A stretch of DNA of 24,540 nucleotides from CAZVUW01 sp964629825 (GCA_964629825.1 CAZVUW010000045.1:1-24540); one strand, 5' to 3'. Counted from the first letter of the stretch, positions 1 to 7,109 are shown. Made by a program: numbers and translations. Notes: a model not told the origin generated them from the letters alone.

Positions 1-379
1 GGAACGGGTTCGGCTTCTGGAACACCATGCCAATCCGCCGGCGGACCTCGACCGGGTCCACGCCGGGGCCGTAGACGTCGTCGCCCCGGTAGCGCACCTC
101 GCCGATGACCCGGGCCTCGGGCAGGAGGTCGTTCATGCGGTTGAGTGTGCGCAGCAGCGTCGACTTGCCGCAGCCGGACGGCCCGATGAGGGCTGTGATC
201 TCGTTCGGCGGGATGGACATGGTCACGTCCCGCACCGCGGGCCGGTCGCCGTAGGCGACGGTCACGTCGCGCAGCTCGAAGACCGGGGGTGCCTCGAGCA
301 CCGAGGTGGCCGACCTCGCGCGAGGCGCGCCGACCTGCACGCGCGGCTTGCCGGACAGCATCTGACGCAGGGTGCTCAT
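1..379 (-). CDS. pstB: Phosphate ABC transporter ATP-binding protein PstB (partial, C-terminus off the left edge)
   Basis: ATPase of the PstSCAB high-affinity phosphate importer, acting at the cytoplasmic face of the membrane. Only the first 126 codons are present; the gene runs off the window at position 1. The Walker A motif GPSGCGKST lies at residues 66-74, followed by RMNDL and by the Q-loop region VFQKPNPF near residues 119-126, the last two being typical of PstB. The start ATG (377-379) gives about 30 residues before the ABC domain, longer than usual for PstB; GGGGAG lies just before it, though very close. No other gene precedes it on this strand, so pstB seems to begin its own transcript, with pstS/C/A elsewhere or downstream. 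A PHO-box-like repeat lies 20 nt upstream (399-420). Identity is confident; the exact start less so. Confidence 0.93.
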   Translation of the reverse strand, partial: MSTLRQMLSGKPRVQVGAPRARSATSVLEAPPVFELRDVTVAYGDRPAVRDVTMSIPPNEITALIGPSGCGKSTLLRTLNRMNDLLPEARVIGEVRYRGDDVYGPGVDPVEVRRRIGMVFQKPNPF

Positions 380-398
380 GGCTCCCCACGGTGCCGTT

Positions 399-420
399 GG
401 ACGGTTAACGGGCGGTGAAC
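399..420 (-). promoter_or_regulatory. Candidate PHO box (two abutting 11-nt direct repeats)
   Basis: Read on the minus strand, positions 420-410 are GTTCACCGCCC and 409-399 are GTTAACCGTCC, two adjacent 11-nt units matching at 9 of 11 positions. Actinobacterial PhoP-type PHO boxes are built from 11-nt direct repeats with a GTTCACC-like core. The site lies 20 nt upstream of pstB and about 94 nt upstream of the PLP enzyme that begins the operon of the two-component genes. No clear -10 element for pstB is visible between box and start codon. The repeat is seen directly; regulator binding is inferred. Confidence 0.6.
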
Positions 421-501
421 GCTTCGTTGTGCCTGCACGAACAGCGGGCGAGCAGTCCGCTTAGCCCACCGCCGTCGGCGCAGCGTGCGGTCGGGCGGGG
501 A

Positions 502-507
502 TACCTT
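502..507 (+). promoter_or_regulatory. -10 element TACCTT, probable leaderless start for the PLP enzyme
   Basis: TACCTT ends 6 nt before the ATG at 514. No Shine-Dalgarno sequence is present, so transcription probably starts at or next to the ATG. No convincing -35 hexamer is seen. Confidence 0.5.
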
Positions 508-513
508 GACGGC

Positions 514-1665
514 ATGGCCGACTCCATCACCCCCGCCCTGACCGATGACGAGGTCGCCGCCTGGCGCAAGCGCTTCCCGATCCTGTCCCGGTGCGTGTAC
601 CTCATCAACAACTCGCTGGGGGCGATGCCCGACAGCGTTCCCGCCTCGCTCGGCGAGTTCGCGGAGGCGTGGGCGACCGTCGGCGTCGAGGCCTGGGGCA
701 GCGACTGGCTGCCGGAGGTGCGCTCGGTGGCCGACCGCCTCGCCGACCTCCTCGGCGCTCCGCCCGGGAGCGTGGTCGTGCACCAGAACGTCTCGACGAT
801 CACGGCGATGCTCCTGTCGGGCCTGGAGCCGACCGAGCGGCGCAACCGGGTGGTGCTCAGCGACGTCGAGTGGCCCAGCCACCGCTACCTGCTCGAGGGC
901 TACCAGCGCCGCCACGGCATCGAGGTCGTGGTCGTGCCCACCGACGGCGTGCACGTCGACACCCAGCGACTGATCGAGGCGATCGACGAGCGGACGCTGC
1001 TCGTCCCGATCAGCCACGTGCTGTACCGCAGCGCCTTCATCAACGACGTCGCGGCCGTGTGCGAGCGCGCTCGGGAGGTGGGGGCCATCAGCCTGGTCGA
1101 CGGCTACCACGCCGTCGGCCACCTGCCGGTCGACGTGAGCGCGATCGGCTGCGACTTCTACACCGGCGGCAGCGTCAAGTGGCTGTGCGGAGGCCCGGGG
1201 GTGTGCTTCCTGTACGTGCGGCCCGACCTCGACTTCCGTCCGATCAACGTCGGCTGGCTGGGCCACGCCCGGCCGTTTGACTTCAGCGACGCATGGGAGC
1301 CCGCCGAAGGGGCGATGGGCTGGCTCGGCGGAACCCCCTCGATCCCGGCGCTGTACTCGGCGCGCGAGGGGCACAAGATCATCGCCGAGGTCACCCCGGA
1401 GCGGATCCGCGCCACGGGCATGCGCCTCACCGAGCATCTGGTCCAGCGCGCGCTCGACCGCGGCATCGCGGTGCGCAGCCCGTTGACGCCAGAGCAGCGC
1501 GCCGGCTCGGTGACCCTCGATCTCGGGGCGGAGACCGAGGCGGCAAGCCGCCGGCTGATCGACGCCGGCGTCTTCGTCGACTACCGCCCCGGCGCCGGCA
1601 TCCGCGTGGGCGCGCACTTCTTCAACACCGTCGACGAGCTCGACGCCCTGCTCGACGCGCTGTAG
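514..1665 (+). CDS. PLP-dependent class V aminotransferase-fold enzyme, kynureninase-like
   Basis: A 383-residue fold-type I PLP enzyme, cytosolic. Features seen: NNSLGAMP near residues 32-39, resembling the kynureninase GNSLG region; D196-G-Y-H199 for the PLP-ring Asp and following His; K222 in GGSVKWLCGGPG as the likely Schiff-base lysine; and a C-terminal RPGAGIRVGAHFFNT stretch, also kynureninase-like. The substrate cannot be decided between kynureninase, a cysteine-desulfurase relative or another class V enzyme. The ATG at 514 was preferred over the in-frame ATG at 415 because the extra 33 residues look like non-coding translation and a -10 element lies just before 514. Only 3 nt separate its stop from the response regulator ATG, so it probably heads the phosphate two-component operon. 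Confidence 0.8.
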   Translation: MADSITPALTDDEVAAWRKRFPILSRCVYLINNSLGAMPDSVPASLGEFAEAWATVGVEAWGSDWLPEVRSVADRLADLLGAPPGSVVVHQNVSTITAMLLSGLEPTERRNRVVLSDVEWPSHRYLLEGYQRRHGIEVVVVPTDGVHVDTQRLIEAIDERTLLVPISHVLYRSAFINDVAAVCERAREVGAISLVDGYHAVGHLPVDVSAIGCDFYTGGSVKWLCGGPGVCFLYVRPDLDFRPINVGWLGHARPFDFSDAWEPAEGAMGWLGGTPSIPALYSAREGHKIIAEVTPERIRATGMRLTEHLVQRALDRGIAVRSPLTPEQRAGSVTLDLGAETEAASRRLIDAGVFVDYRPGAGIRVGAHFFNTVDELDALLDAL

Positions 1666-1668
1666 GCC

Positions 1669-2355
1669 ATGCCGAAGATCCTGGTCGTCGAGGACGAGCC
1701 GAGCCTGGTCGAGGCCCTGGAGTTCGGGCTGGGGGCGGAGGGCTTCGAGGTCGTCGGCGTGCTGGACGGGCTCGTGGCGCTCAGCGCGTTCGAGCGGGAG
1801 CGGCCCGATCTGATCCTGCTGGACGTGATGCTGCCGGGGCTGCCCGGCACCGAGGTCGCCAAGCGCATACGCGCGACCAGCCCGGTGCCGATCATCATGC
1901 TCACGGCCCGTGACACCGAGATCGACAAGGTGGTCGGTCTGGAGCTCGGCGCCGACGACTACGTGACCAAGCCGTTCTCGATGCGGGAGCTCGCGGCCCG
2001 GGTGCGGGCGGTGCTGCGCCGCGGTGGAGACTGGGACAGCACGGACGTCGGTGCGCCGCTGGAGGCGGCGGGGGTCCGGGTCGACCCGGAGCGCTACGAG
2101 GTCACGGTGCGCGGCCGCCCGGTGGAGCTGCCGCCGAAGGAGTTCGCCCTGCTGGAGCTGCTCGTCCGCAACGCCGGCCGGGTCCTCACCCGCGATCTCA
2201 TCATCGACCGCGTGTGGGGCAGCGACTACGTGGGCGACACCAAGACCCTCGACGTGCACATCAAGCGGTTGCGCGGACGTCTGGAGCCCGACCCGAAGCA
2301 GCCCGAGCTGATCCTCACCGTGCGCGGGATCGGCTACAAGTTCTCCGACGCCTGA
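1669..2355 (+). CDS. OmpR-family response regulator, RegX3/PhoP type
   Basis: A 228-residue DNA-binding response regulator. The receiver domain covers about residues 1-120 with acidic residues E8-D9-E10, phospho-acceptor D52 in LILLDVML, T79 and K101 (TKPF). A winged-helix effector domain follows (about 130-227) with the typical ending DVHIKRLRGRLEPDP and VRGIGYKF. Length is normal for the family. It lies 3 nt after the PLP enzyme and 14 nt before the histidine kinase, so kinase and regulator form a cognate pair. A pstB gene and a PHO-box-like repeat about 1.3 kb away suggest a phosphate regulator like mycobacterial RegX3 or PhoB. The family is certain; the phosphate role is inferred from context. 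Confidence 0.92.
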   Translation: MPKILVVEDEPSLVEALEFGLGAEGFEVVGVLDGLVALSAFERERPDLILLDVMLPGLPGTEVAKRIRATSPVPIIMLTARDTEIDKVVGLELGADDYVTKPFSMRELAARVRAVLRRGGDWDSTDVGAPLEAAGVRVDPERYEVTVRGRPVELPPKEFALLELLVRNAGRVLTRDLIIDRVWGSDYVGDTKTLDVHIKRLRGRLEPDPKQPELILTVRGIGYKFSDA

Positions 2356-2369
2356 CCGGGAGCCGCCGC

Positions 2370-3395
2370 TTGCGCCGATCCGAGCAACCTGCCGCCAGCG
2401 AGCGGCTGCTTGAGGGGCTCCCCACGGCGGTGCTGCTGTTTTCGGGCTCCAAGCTGGTGTACGCCAACCCGGCGGCGCGGGCGCTGTTCGCGATCGAGGG
2501 CGACGGCGACGGCGCTCCGATCGAGGTCCTCGGCGGCGAGGGCCTGGCGGACGCGGTGACCGAGGCCCAGGAGACGGGGCGGACCACCGTCGTCGAGGTG
2601 ACGCGCGCGGGGCGCGAGCTGGTGGGCCGCGCCACCGTGACCGCCGAGGGCGAGGTGGCGCTCGTCGTCACCGACCTCACCGACGCCAAGCGCGTCGAGG
2701 CGATGCGCCGCGACTTCGTCACCAACGCCTCGCACGAGCTGAAGACCCCGGTCGCGGCGATCCAGGCGCTGAGCGACTCGCTTCAGCTCGCCCTGGATCG
2801 GGACCCGGCCAGGACCCGCCAGATGGTGCGCCGCCTGCAGAAGGAGGCCGCTCGGCTGGCCCAGCTCGTGCGCGAGCTGCTCGACCTGTCCCTGCTCGAG
2901 GAGGGCGCCTCGGGCACGGAGCGCCGCCTGGTGGACCTAGCCGAGATGGCGCGCACGCACGTGACCCGCAGCGCCCGGCTGGCCGCCGAGCGGGGGATCA
3001 GCGTCCGCTGCCACTGCGGGGAGCCCGCCAAGCTGGTGTCGACGCCCGCCGAGGCGCGGCTGATCGTCAGCAACCTGATCGACAACGCCATCCAGTACAA
3101 CCGGCCCGGCGGCAGCGTGGACGTGCGCGTGGAGCGCGACGGCGGCAGCGTGCTGCTGGAGGTCTCCGACACCGGGATCGGCATCCCCGAGCCGGAGCGG
3201 GACCGCATCTTCGAGCGCTTCTACCGCGTCGACAAGGCGCGCAGCCGCCAGGCCGGCGGCACCGGCCTCGGGCTGTCGATCGTCCGCAACGCGGTGCAGC
3301 GGCTGGGCGGCGAGATCAGCGTCGAGAGCGCGCTCGGAGAGGGCTCGACCTTCCGGGTGCGCCTGCCCGTCGAAGGCGAGCCTTCGCCCGTCTGA
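2370..3395 (+). CDS. PAS-type sensor histidine kinase, SenX3/PhoR type, without membrane segments
   Basis: A 341-residue kinase if started at TTG 2370, which has GGGAG 7 nt upstream and lies just after the regulator stop. A PAS-like domain covers about residues 10-105 (LEGLPTAVLLF, YANPAA). The HisKA dimerisation domain has the phospho-acceptor H122 in FVTNASHELKTP, and the HATPase domain carries the N box (NLIDNAIQYN), G1 (DTGIGIP), F box (ERFYRVDKARSR) and G2 (GTGLGLSI). No hydrophobic segment long enough to span a membrane is seen, whereas SenX3 and PhoR are normally anchored. It may be recruited by a partner such as PhoU or PstB. No ATG or GTG start fits without cutting the PAS domain. 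Confidence 0.88.
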   Translation: MRRSEQPAASERLLEGLPTAVLLFSGSKLVYANPAARALFAIEGDGDGAPIEVLGGEGLADAVTEAQETGRTTVVEVTRAGRELVGRATVTAEGEVALVVTDLTDAKRVEAMRRDFVTNASHELKTPVAAIQALSDSLQLALDRDPARTRQMVRRLQKEAARLAQLVRELLDLSLLEEGASGTERRLVDLAEMARTHVTRSARLAAERGISVRCHCGEPAKLVSTPAEARLIVSNLIDNAIQYNRPGGSVDVRVERDGGSVLLEVSDTGIGIPEPERDRIFERFYRVDKARSRQAGGTGLGLSIVRNAVQRLGGEISVESALGEGSTFRVRLPVEGEPSPV

Positions 3396-3399
3396 CGCC

Positions 3400-3418
3400 G
3401 CCCGGATAGCCTCCGGGC
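3400..3418 (+). other. Perfect 7-bp inverted repeat spanning the nth -10 element
   Basis: GCCCGGA (3400-3406) and TCCGGGC (3412-3418) flank the 5-nt loop TAGCC. It lies 4 nt after the kinase stop and ends 1 nt before the nth ATG. It could act as a hairpin at the end of the kinase transcript, though no T-run follows, or as an operator over the nth start. The nth -10 candidate TAGCCT (3407-3412) lies inside it. Confidence 0.5.
3407..3412 (+). promoter_or_regulatory. -10 element TAGCCT, probable leaderless start for nth
   Basis: TAGCCT ends 7 nt before the nth ATG and there is no Shine-Dalgarno sequence between. This fits a leaderless transcript. The element overlaps the inverted repeat at 3400-3418. 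Confidence 0.5.
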
Positions 3419-3419
3419 C

Positions 3420-4136
3420 ATGACCGAAGTGACCCGGCGCAGCGGCAAGACCCGGCGGGCGCCGCTCATCCTCAAGACCCTTCACGAGACCTACGACGGC
3501 GGCGTGGTCGAGCTGGACTGGACCACCCCGTTCGAGCTGTTGGTGGCGACCGTGCTCTCGGCGCAGTCGACGGACAAGAAGGTGAACGAGGTCACCAAGA
3601 CCCTGTTCGCCAAGTACCGCCGGCCCGAGGACTACCTCGCTGTCCCGGAGGAGGAGCTGCAGGCCGACATCTATCAGACCGGCTTCTACCGCCAGAAGAC
3701 GCGTGCGATCCGCGGCATCTGCCAGGCGCTGCTGGAGCGGCACGGCGGCGAGGTGCCGCTCACGATGGCCGAGCTGGTCCAGCTCCCCGGCGTCGCCCGC
3801 AAGACCGCGAACGTCGTGCTGTCGGCGGCCGCGCCCGAGGCGCACCTGGCCGACCCTGACGCCGGGATCGCCGTCGACACCCATGTCACACGGCTGGCCA
3901 AGCGCTTCGGCTTCACCACCCACACCGACGCGAACAAGATCGAGCGCGACCTGATGCGCCTGTTCCCGCGTGAGCTGTGGCCGAGCGCCAGCCTGGTGAT
4001 CATCCTGCACGGCCGCCGCGTCTGCGACGCGCTGCGGCCGCGCTGCGGCGACTGCGTGGTCGAGCAGTGGTGCCCCTCGTCCCTGGCGGCGGGCTGCCGT
4101 GACAAGGCACGGCAGGCGAAGGGGATGGGGGTCTAG
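3420..4136 (+). CDS. nth: Endonuclease III, DNA glycosylase/AP lyase
   Basis: A 238-residue base-excision repair enzyme that removes oxidised pyrimidines and cleaves the abasic site. The helix-hairpin-helix LPGVARKTANVV carries the catalytic K128, and D153 is in GIAVDTHV. The [4Fe-4S] cluster cysteines C202, C209, C212 and C218 have the canonical C-x6-C-x2-C-x5-C spacing. K128 and D153 are 25 residues apart against 18 in E. coli Nth, because of an extra acidic/Ala stretch (APEAHLADPD). Its TAG stop overlaps the TAG of the convergent gene in a shared CTAG (4133-4136). Confidence 0.96.
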   Translation: MTEVTRRSGKTRRAPLILKTLHETYDGGVVELDWTTPFELLVATVLSAQSTDKKVNEVTKTLFAKYRRPEDYLAVPEEELQADIYQTGFYRQKTRAIRGICQALLERHGGEVPLTMAELVQLPGVARKTANVVLSAAAPEAHLADPDAGIAVDTHVTRLAKRFGFTTHTDANKIERDLMRLFPRELWPSASLVIILHGRRVCDALRPRCGDCVVEQWCPSSLAAGCRDKARQAKGMGV

Positions 4137-4858
4137 AGGTTGCGGGCGCGTCGGCGTTCGACGAGGACCACGGCCACCGCCAGGGCGGTCAGGACGTAGG
4201 CCACGATGCGGCGATCACCGGGCACGGGACGCTCGAGCGGGCCACCCGGCGCCAGCACCACCACCTGGTCGGCGCGGATGATCGCCAGCTCCGTGCTGGC
4301 CGGGTCGTAGCGGCGGAAGACCCCGCGGATCTCGACGCGGTCTCCGCGTGCCGTCGGGCCGCCCAGCCAGCGGATGCGCCCGACCTGCTCGGCCGGGGCG
4401 CGCACGCCGATCCCTGAGTTGCCTCCCAGGTAGAAGCGGTGCGAGGGCAGCGGACCGATCTCGCCGCTGTAGGCGTCGTCGTTGACCTGAATCCAGCGCA
4501 GCGCCCCTCTGCCAAGCGGCTCGCCGACGACCTCGCCGCGGAAGATCACGTGGCGCCCGTCGTAATGCTCCGGACAATCAAGCAGCCCACCGGAGGTCAC
4601 CTCCACCGGGGGCAGCTCGGCCGGTGGCACGGGGTCGGAGCGCTCGACGCCCTCGCGGGTCGACGCGCCGGGGCATTCGATCTCCACGCGCGGATCAGAG
4701 GCCGCCCGGTCCGGTTCGGGACCACCCGAGTCGGGATGGCGCAGCAGGCCTACGAACCACAGCAGCGCCAGCAGCGCCGCCGGCAGCGCCACGAAGACGG
4801 CGATGACCGCTCGGCGGCTCGCCGCAGGCAGTCGCCCGGGCCGTCGGGTCGTGCTCAT
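4133..4858 (-). CDS. Membrane-anchored OB-fold-like protein, second copy in the Trk operon
   Basis: A 241-residue protein of unknown function. Hydrophobic segments at about residues 18-38 and 218-233 flank a soluble middle domain. An Arg-rich N-terminus (TRRPGR, RR at 15-16) and an Arg-rich C-terminus (ERRRARN) predict both ends inside and the middle outside the cytoplasm. The middle contains HVIFRGEVVG, WIQVNDDAY, GGNSGIGVR and RGDRVEIRGVF, a beta-rich pattern resembling an OB fold. Two Cys-Pro motifs (C62-P, C95-P) could form a disulfide. The same features at matching positions occur in the copy at 6363-7109. Its ATG overlaps the trkH stop (ATGA, 4855-4858), so it is translationally coupled to that pore gene and is likely a Trk accessory subunit. 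The OB-fold assignment rests on pattern reading only. Confidence 0.8.
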   Translation of the reverse strand: MSTTRRPGRLPAASRRAVIAVFVALPAALLALLWFVGLLRHPDSGGPEPDRAASDPRVEIECPGASTREGVERSDPVPPAELPPVEVTSGGLLDCPEHYDGRHVIFRGEVVGEPLGRGALRWIQVNDDAYSGEIGPLPSHRFYLGGNSGIGVRAPAEQVGRIRWLGGPTARGDRVEIRGVFRRYDPASTELAIIRADQVVVLAPGGPLERPVPGDRRIVAYVLTALAVAVVLVERRRARNL

Positions 4859-6360
4859 GCCCTGCCCCTCAGAGCGGACAGGAGGTAGCCGAACAGCGCG
4901 AAGACCGCCACGAACTCGAGCCGGCCGATCAGCATCTGCGCCACGTAGACGGCCTTGAGAGGCCACTCCAGGTCGGGGCGGACCACGCCGACGCTGAGCC
5001 CTCCCGACGACCCGGCGGCCACGCTCTCGAAGATCGCCAGCTGAAGGTCGTAGCCGTAGAACAGCCCCAGGAGGCTGCCGGCGGCGTACAGCCCCAGCCA
5101 CAGCAGCAGGAACACGACGGCGGTCGAGATCTGCGGGGAGCGCAGGATCCGCTTGGTCGAGGAGTGGTAGGTCTCGATCACCACCGCGTTCTCGGGCAGC
5201 AGCACGCGCCGGATGTCGTTGCGCAGCCCCTTCAGCAGAAGGCTGATGCGCAGCGCCTTGATCCCGCCCGCCGTCGAGCCGGCCATCCCGCCGATGGCCA
5301 TCGCCAGCACCAGCATCGCGGGCGCCATCTCGCCCCAGTCGGTCACGTACAGGCGGCCCGGCACGGTGCCGAGCCCGGTGGTCGTGTGGGCGCTGATGAT
5401 CTGGAACAGCCCGTGACGGGCCAGCGGGCCCGCGTCGGTCAGCGTGCCTGTGCGGGCGAGGCCGACCATCAAGACCAGCAGGGTGCCGAGGGTCGTGGCG
5501 GCGACGGTGCGCGTCTCGATGTTGCGCCACAGCTCGGAGTGGCGACCCTGCCAGACCTGGTAGTGCAGTGCGAAGGAGAACGCCCCGGCCGTCATCAGCA
5601 CCATGAGCACGGCCTCCACCACGGGCGAGCGGTAGTAGGCCGCGCTGCTGGACATCACGCCGAAGCCGCCGGTGTCGAAGGCGGACATGAACAGGTTCGC
5701 GGCGTGGTAGAGCCCGGCGACGGGGGACATCCCGTCCAGCATCAGGGCGCTCCAAAGCAGCGCCGTGCCGGTCAGCCCGTAGGCGAGCGCCACCCGCCAG
5801 ATGAAGCGCGCCGTGTGGACGACGCTGGGCAGGATCTTCTCGTCGCGGCCCTCGCCGATGTACAGGGACCCGGCGCGGACGCCGGCGTTGGCGAACACCG
5901 ACAGCGCCACGATGATGATCCCCTGACCGCCAAGGAAGTGCATCAGGTGGCGCCACAGGTTGACGCTGCGCGTCAGGTGGTCGAGGTCGTTGGCCAGGGT
6001 CAGCCCGATGGTGGCGAAGCCGCTCATCGCCTCGAAGTAGGCGTCCAGCCAGCCGGCGAAGTGGCCGGACAGGAGCAGCGGGATCGCGGCGAACGCCGAC
6101 GCGCTCAGCCAGGCGACGGCGACGGCGGCGAGCCCCTGCGCCGACGTCACGGTCCGCGGCTGGGGCACGACCAACGCCGTGCCCTGAGCCACGAGGATCG
6201 CGAGCGCGGCGCCGATCAGGAAGCCATGCAGGTCAGCGGTCTCGCCTGCCGCCCACGCCAGCGCCGCCGGCAGGAGCATGGCCGCGCCGACGCCGAGCAC
6301 GACCCTGGTCGCGTAGTAGGCGACCACCTGAAGATCCCGGACGCTCGGGCGCAGCAGCAT
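4855..6360 (-). CDS. trkH: TrkH-family potassium uptake membrane subunit, second copy
   Basis: A 501-residue polytopic membrane protein, the K+-translocating subunit of a Trk system. The four pore-loop repeats can be recognised by SGFATIGL, AFDTGGFG, AHTTTGLG and GSSGGLSVG, each keeping the filter glycine. The hallmark GGMAGSTAGGIKALR before the last repeat is present. Start MLLRPS at 6360 lies 2 nt after the upstream OB-protein stop (TAG at 6365-6363), and the TGA stop overlaps the next ATG. It is clearly paralogous to the copy at 7106-8614, for example in LFYGYDL and the near-identical MLIGRLEFVAVFAL ending. Pore loops 2 and 4 differ from the other copy (DTGGF for HTAGF, SSGGL for ATGGL), which may change transport properties. 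Confidence 0.92.
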   Translation of the reverse strand: MLLRPSVRDLQVVAYYATRVVLGVGAAMLLPAALAWAAGETADLHGFLIGAALAILVAQGTALVVPQPRTVTSAQGLAAVAVAWLSASAFAAIPLLLSGHFAGWLDAYFEAMSGFATIGLTLANDLDHLTRSVNLWRHLMHFLGGQGIIIVALSVFANAGVRAGSLYIGEGRDEKILPSVVHTARFIWRVALAYGLTGTALLWSALMLDGMSPVAGLYHAANLFMSAFDTGGFGVMSSSAAYYRSPVVEAVLMVLMTAGAFSFALHYQVWQGRHSELWRNIETRTVAATTLGTLLVLMVGLARTGTLTDAGPLARHGLFQIISAHTTTGLGTVPGRLYVTDWGEMAPAMLVLAMAIGGMAGSTAGGIKALRISLLLKGLRNDIRRVLLPENAVVIETYHSSTKRILRSPQISTAVVFLLLWLGLYAAGSLLGLFYGYDLQLAIFESVAAGSSGGLSVGVVRPDLEWPLKAVYVAQMLIGRLEFVAVFALFGYLLSALRGRA

Positions 6361-6362
6361 CG

Positions 6363-7109
6363 CTAGCGTCTCCGCCTGGCGACGACACGCTCGGCGACGG
6401 CGAGCGCCAAGGCGACCGCCGCGACCACCCAGGCCGCGACGGCCCGGTCGGGCAGGATCGGATCCACGAACCGGCTGCCCCGCTGCACGACCTCGCCGAC
6501 ATCGGCGACTATCACCGCCGCATCGCCGGTCTTTTGGAGCACGCGGTGAAACGTCCCGGTCACCTCCAGGACGTCGCCGCGCGCCTGGCCGTCGCCGACC
6601 CACTCGATCTGATCGGCCAGCGCGAGCGGGATGCGGACCCCGACACCCGCGTTGCCGCCCTGGTAGTCGCGATGGGCCGGCAGCGGACCGCGCGCGACGG
6701 CGTAGACGTCGTCGTTCAGCTGCACCCAGGCGTGCTCGCCGCGCCGCAGCACGGCGCCGACGACCTCACCGCGAAATCGGACGCTGCGCAGGTGCCACAG
6801 GGCCGGGCACTCGTAGAGCGCGTTTGAGGTGACCTCGAAGGTGGTGCCCCGGGCGTCGGCGGGCACCCGCCGACGCCGTGCGGTGCCGAGCTCCGGCTCC
6901 GGGCAGGCCGCCGCCTCGCGCGGATCGGAGTCGACCGCCACCAGCGGTGGCTCGCCGCCCGCGGGCGGATGCCGCAGCTCCTCGACCAGGTCGATCGCCG
7001 CGCTCAGGGCCGCGACGATCACGACGAGCACGACCAGCAGCAGCCGCCGCGGAACCGGCCGCGTAGGCTGCCGCGCGTAGGGGTGGCGGGTCACGGGCAG
7101 GCGGTTCAC
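6363..7109 (-). CDS. Membrane-anchored OB-fold-like protein, first copy in the Trk operon
   Basis: A 248-residue paralogue of the protein at 4133-4858, function unknown. Hydrophobic segments lie at about residues 23-39 and 223-239, with positive residues before the first (RR at 21-22) and after the second (RRRR end), predicting an extracytoplasmic middle domain. Conserved blocks are VRFRGEVVG, WVQLNDDVY, RGPLPAHRDY, GGNAGVGVR and ARGDVLEVTGTF. The two Cys-Pro motifs are C69-P and C101-P, 32 residues apart, against 33 in the other copy. The GTG start (7107-7109) overlaps the stop of the preceding trkH as GTGA, indicating translational coupling and a one-to-one pairing with TrkH. I recognise no named family. 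Confidence 0.8.
   Translation of the reverse strand: MNRLPVTRHPYARQPTRPVPRRLLLVVLVVIVAALSAAIDLVEELRHPPAGGEPPLVAVDSDPREAAACPEPELGTARRRRVPADARGTTFEVTSNALYECPALWHLRSVRFRGEVVGAVLRRGEHAWVQLNDDVYAVARGPLPAHRDYQGGNAGVGVRIPLALADQIEWVGDGQARGDVLEVTGTFHRVLQKTGDAAVIVADVGEVVQRGSRFVDPILPDRAVAAWVVAAVALALAVAERVVARRRR

Noticed and set aside
415..513. Upstream ATG start (415) for the PLP enzyme
   Set aside because: It would overlap the PHO-box-like repeat, has no ribosome-binding site and adds 33 residues without family similarity; the -10 element at 502-507 fits a start at 514.
376..2259. Long open frame on the minus strand (627 codons) across the PLP enzyme and regulator genes
   Set aside because: It is antisense to two clearly conserved genes and its composition (His/Arg/Asp/Ala-rich, no domain motif) is typical of GC-rich shadow frames. 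The same holds for the long antisense frames at 13435-16212 (which also crosses the N gap), 5164-6366 and 20138-21862.
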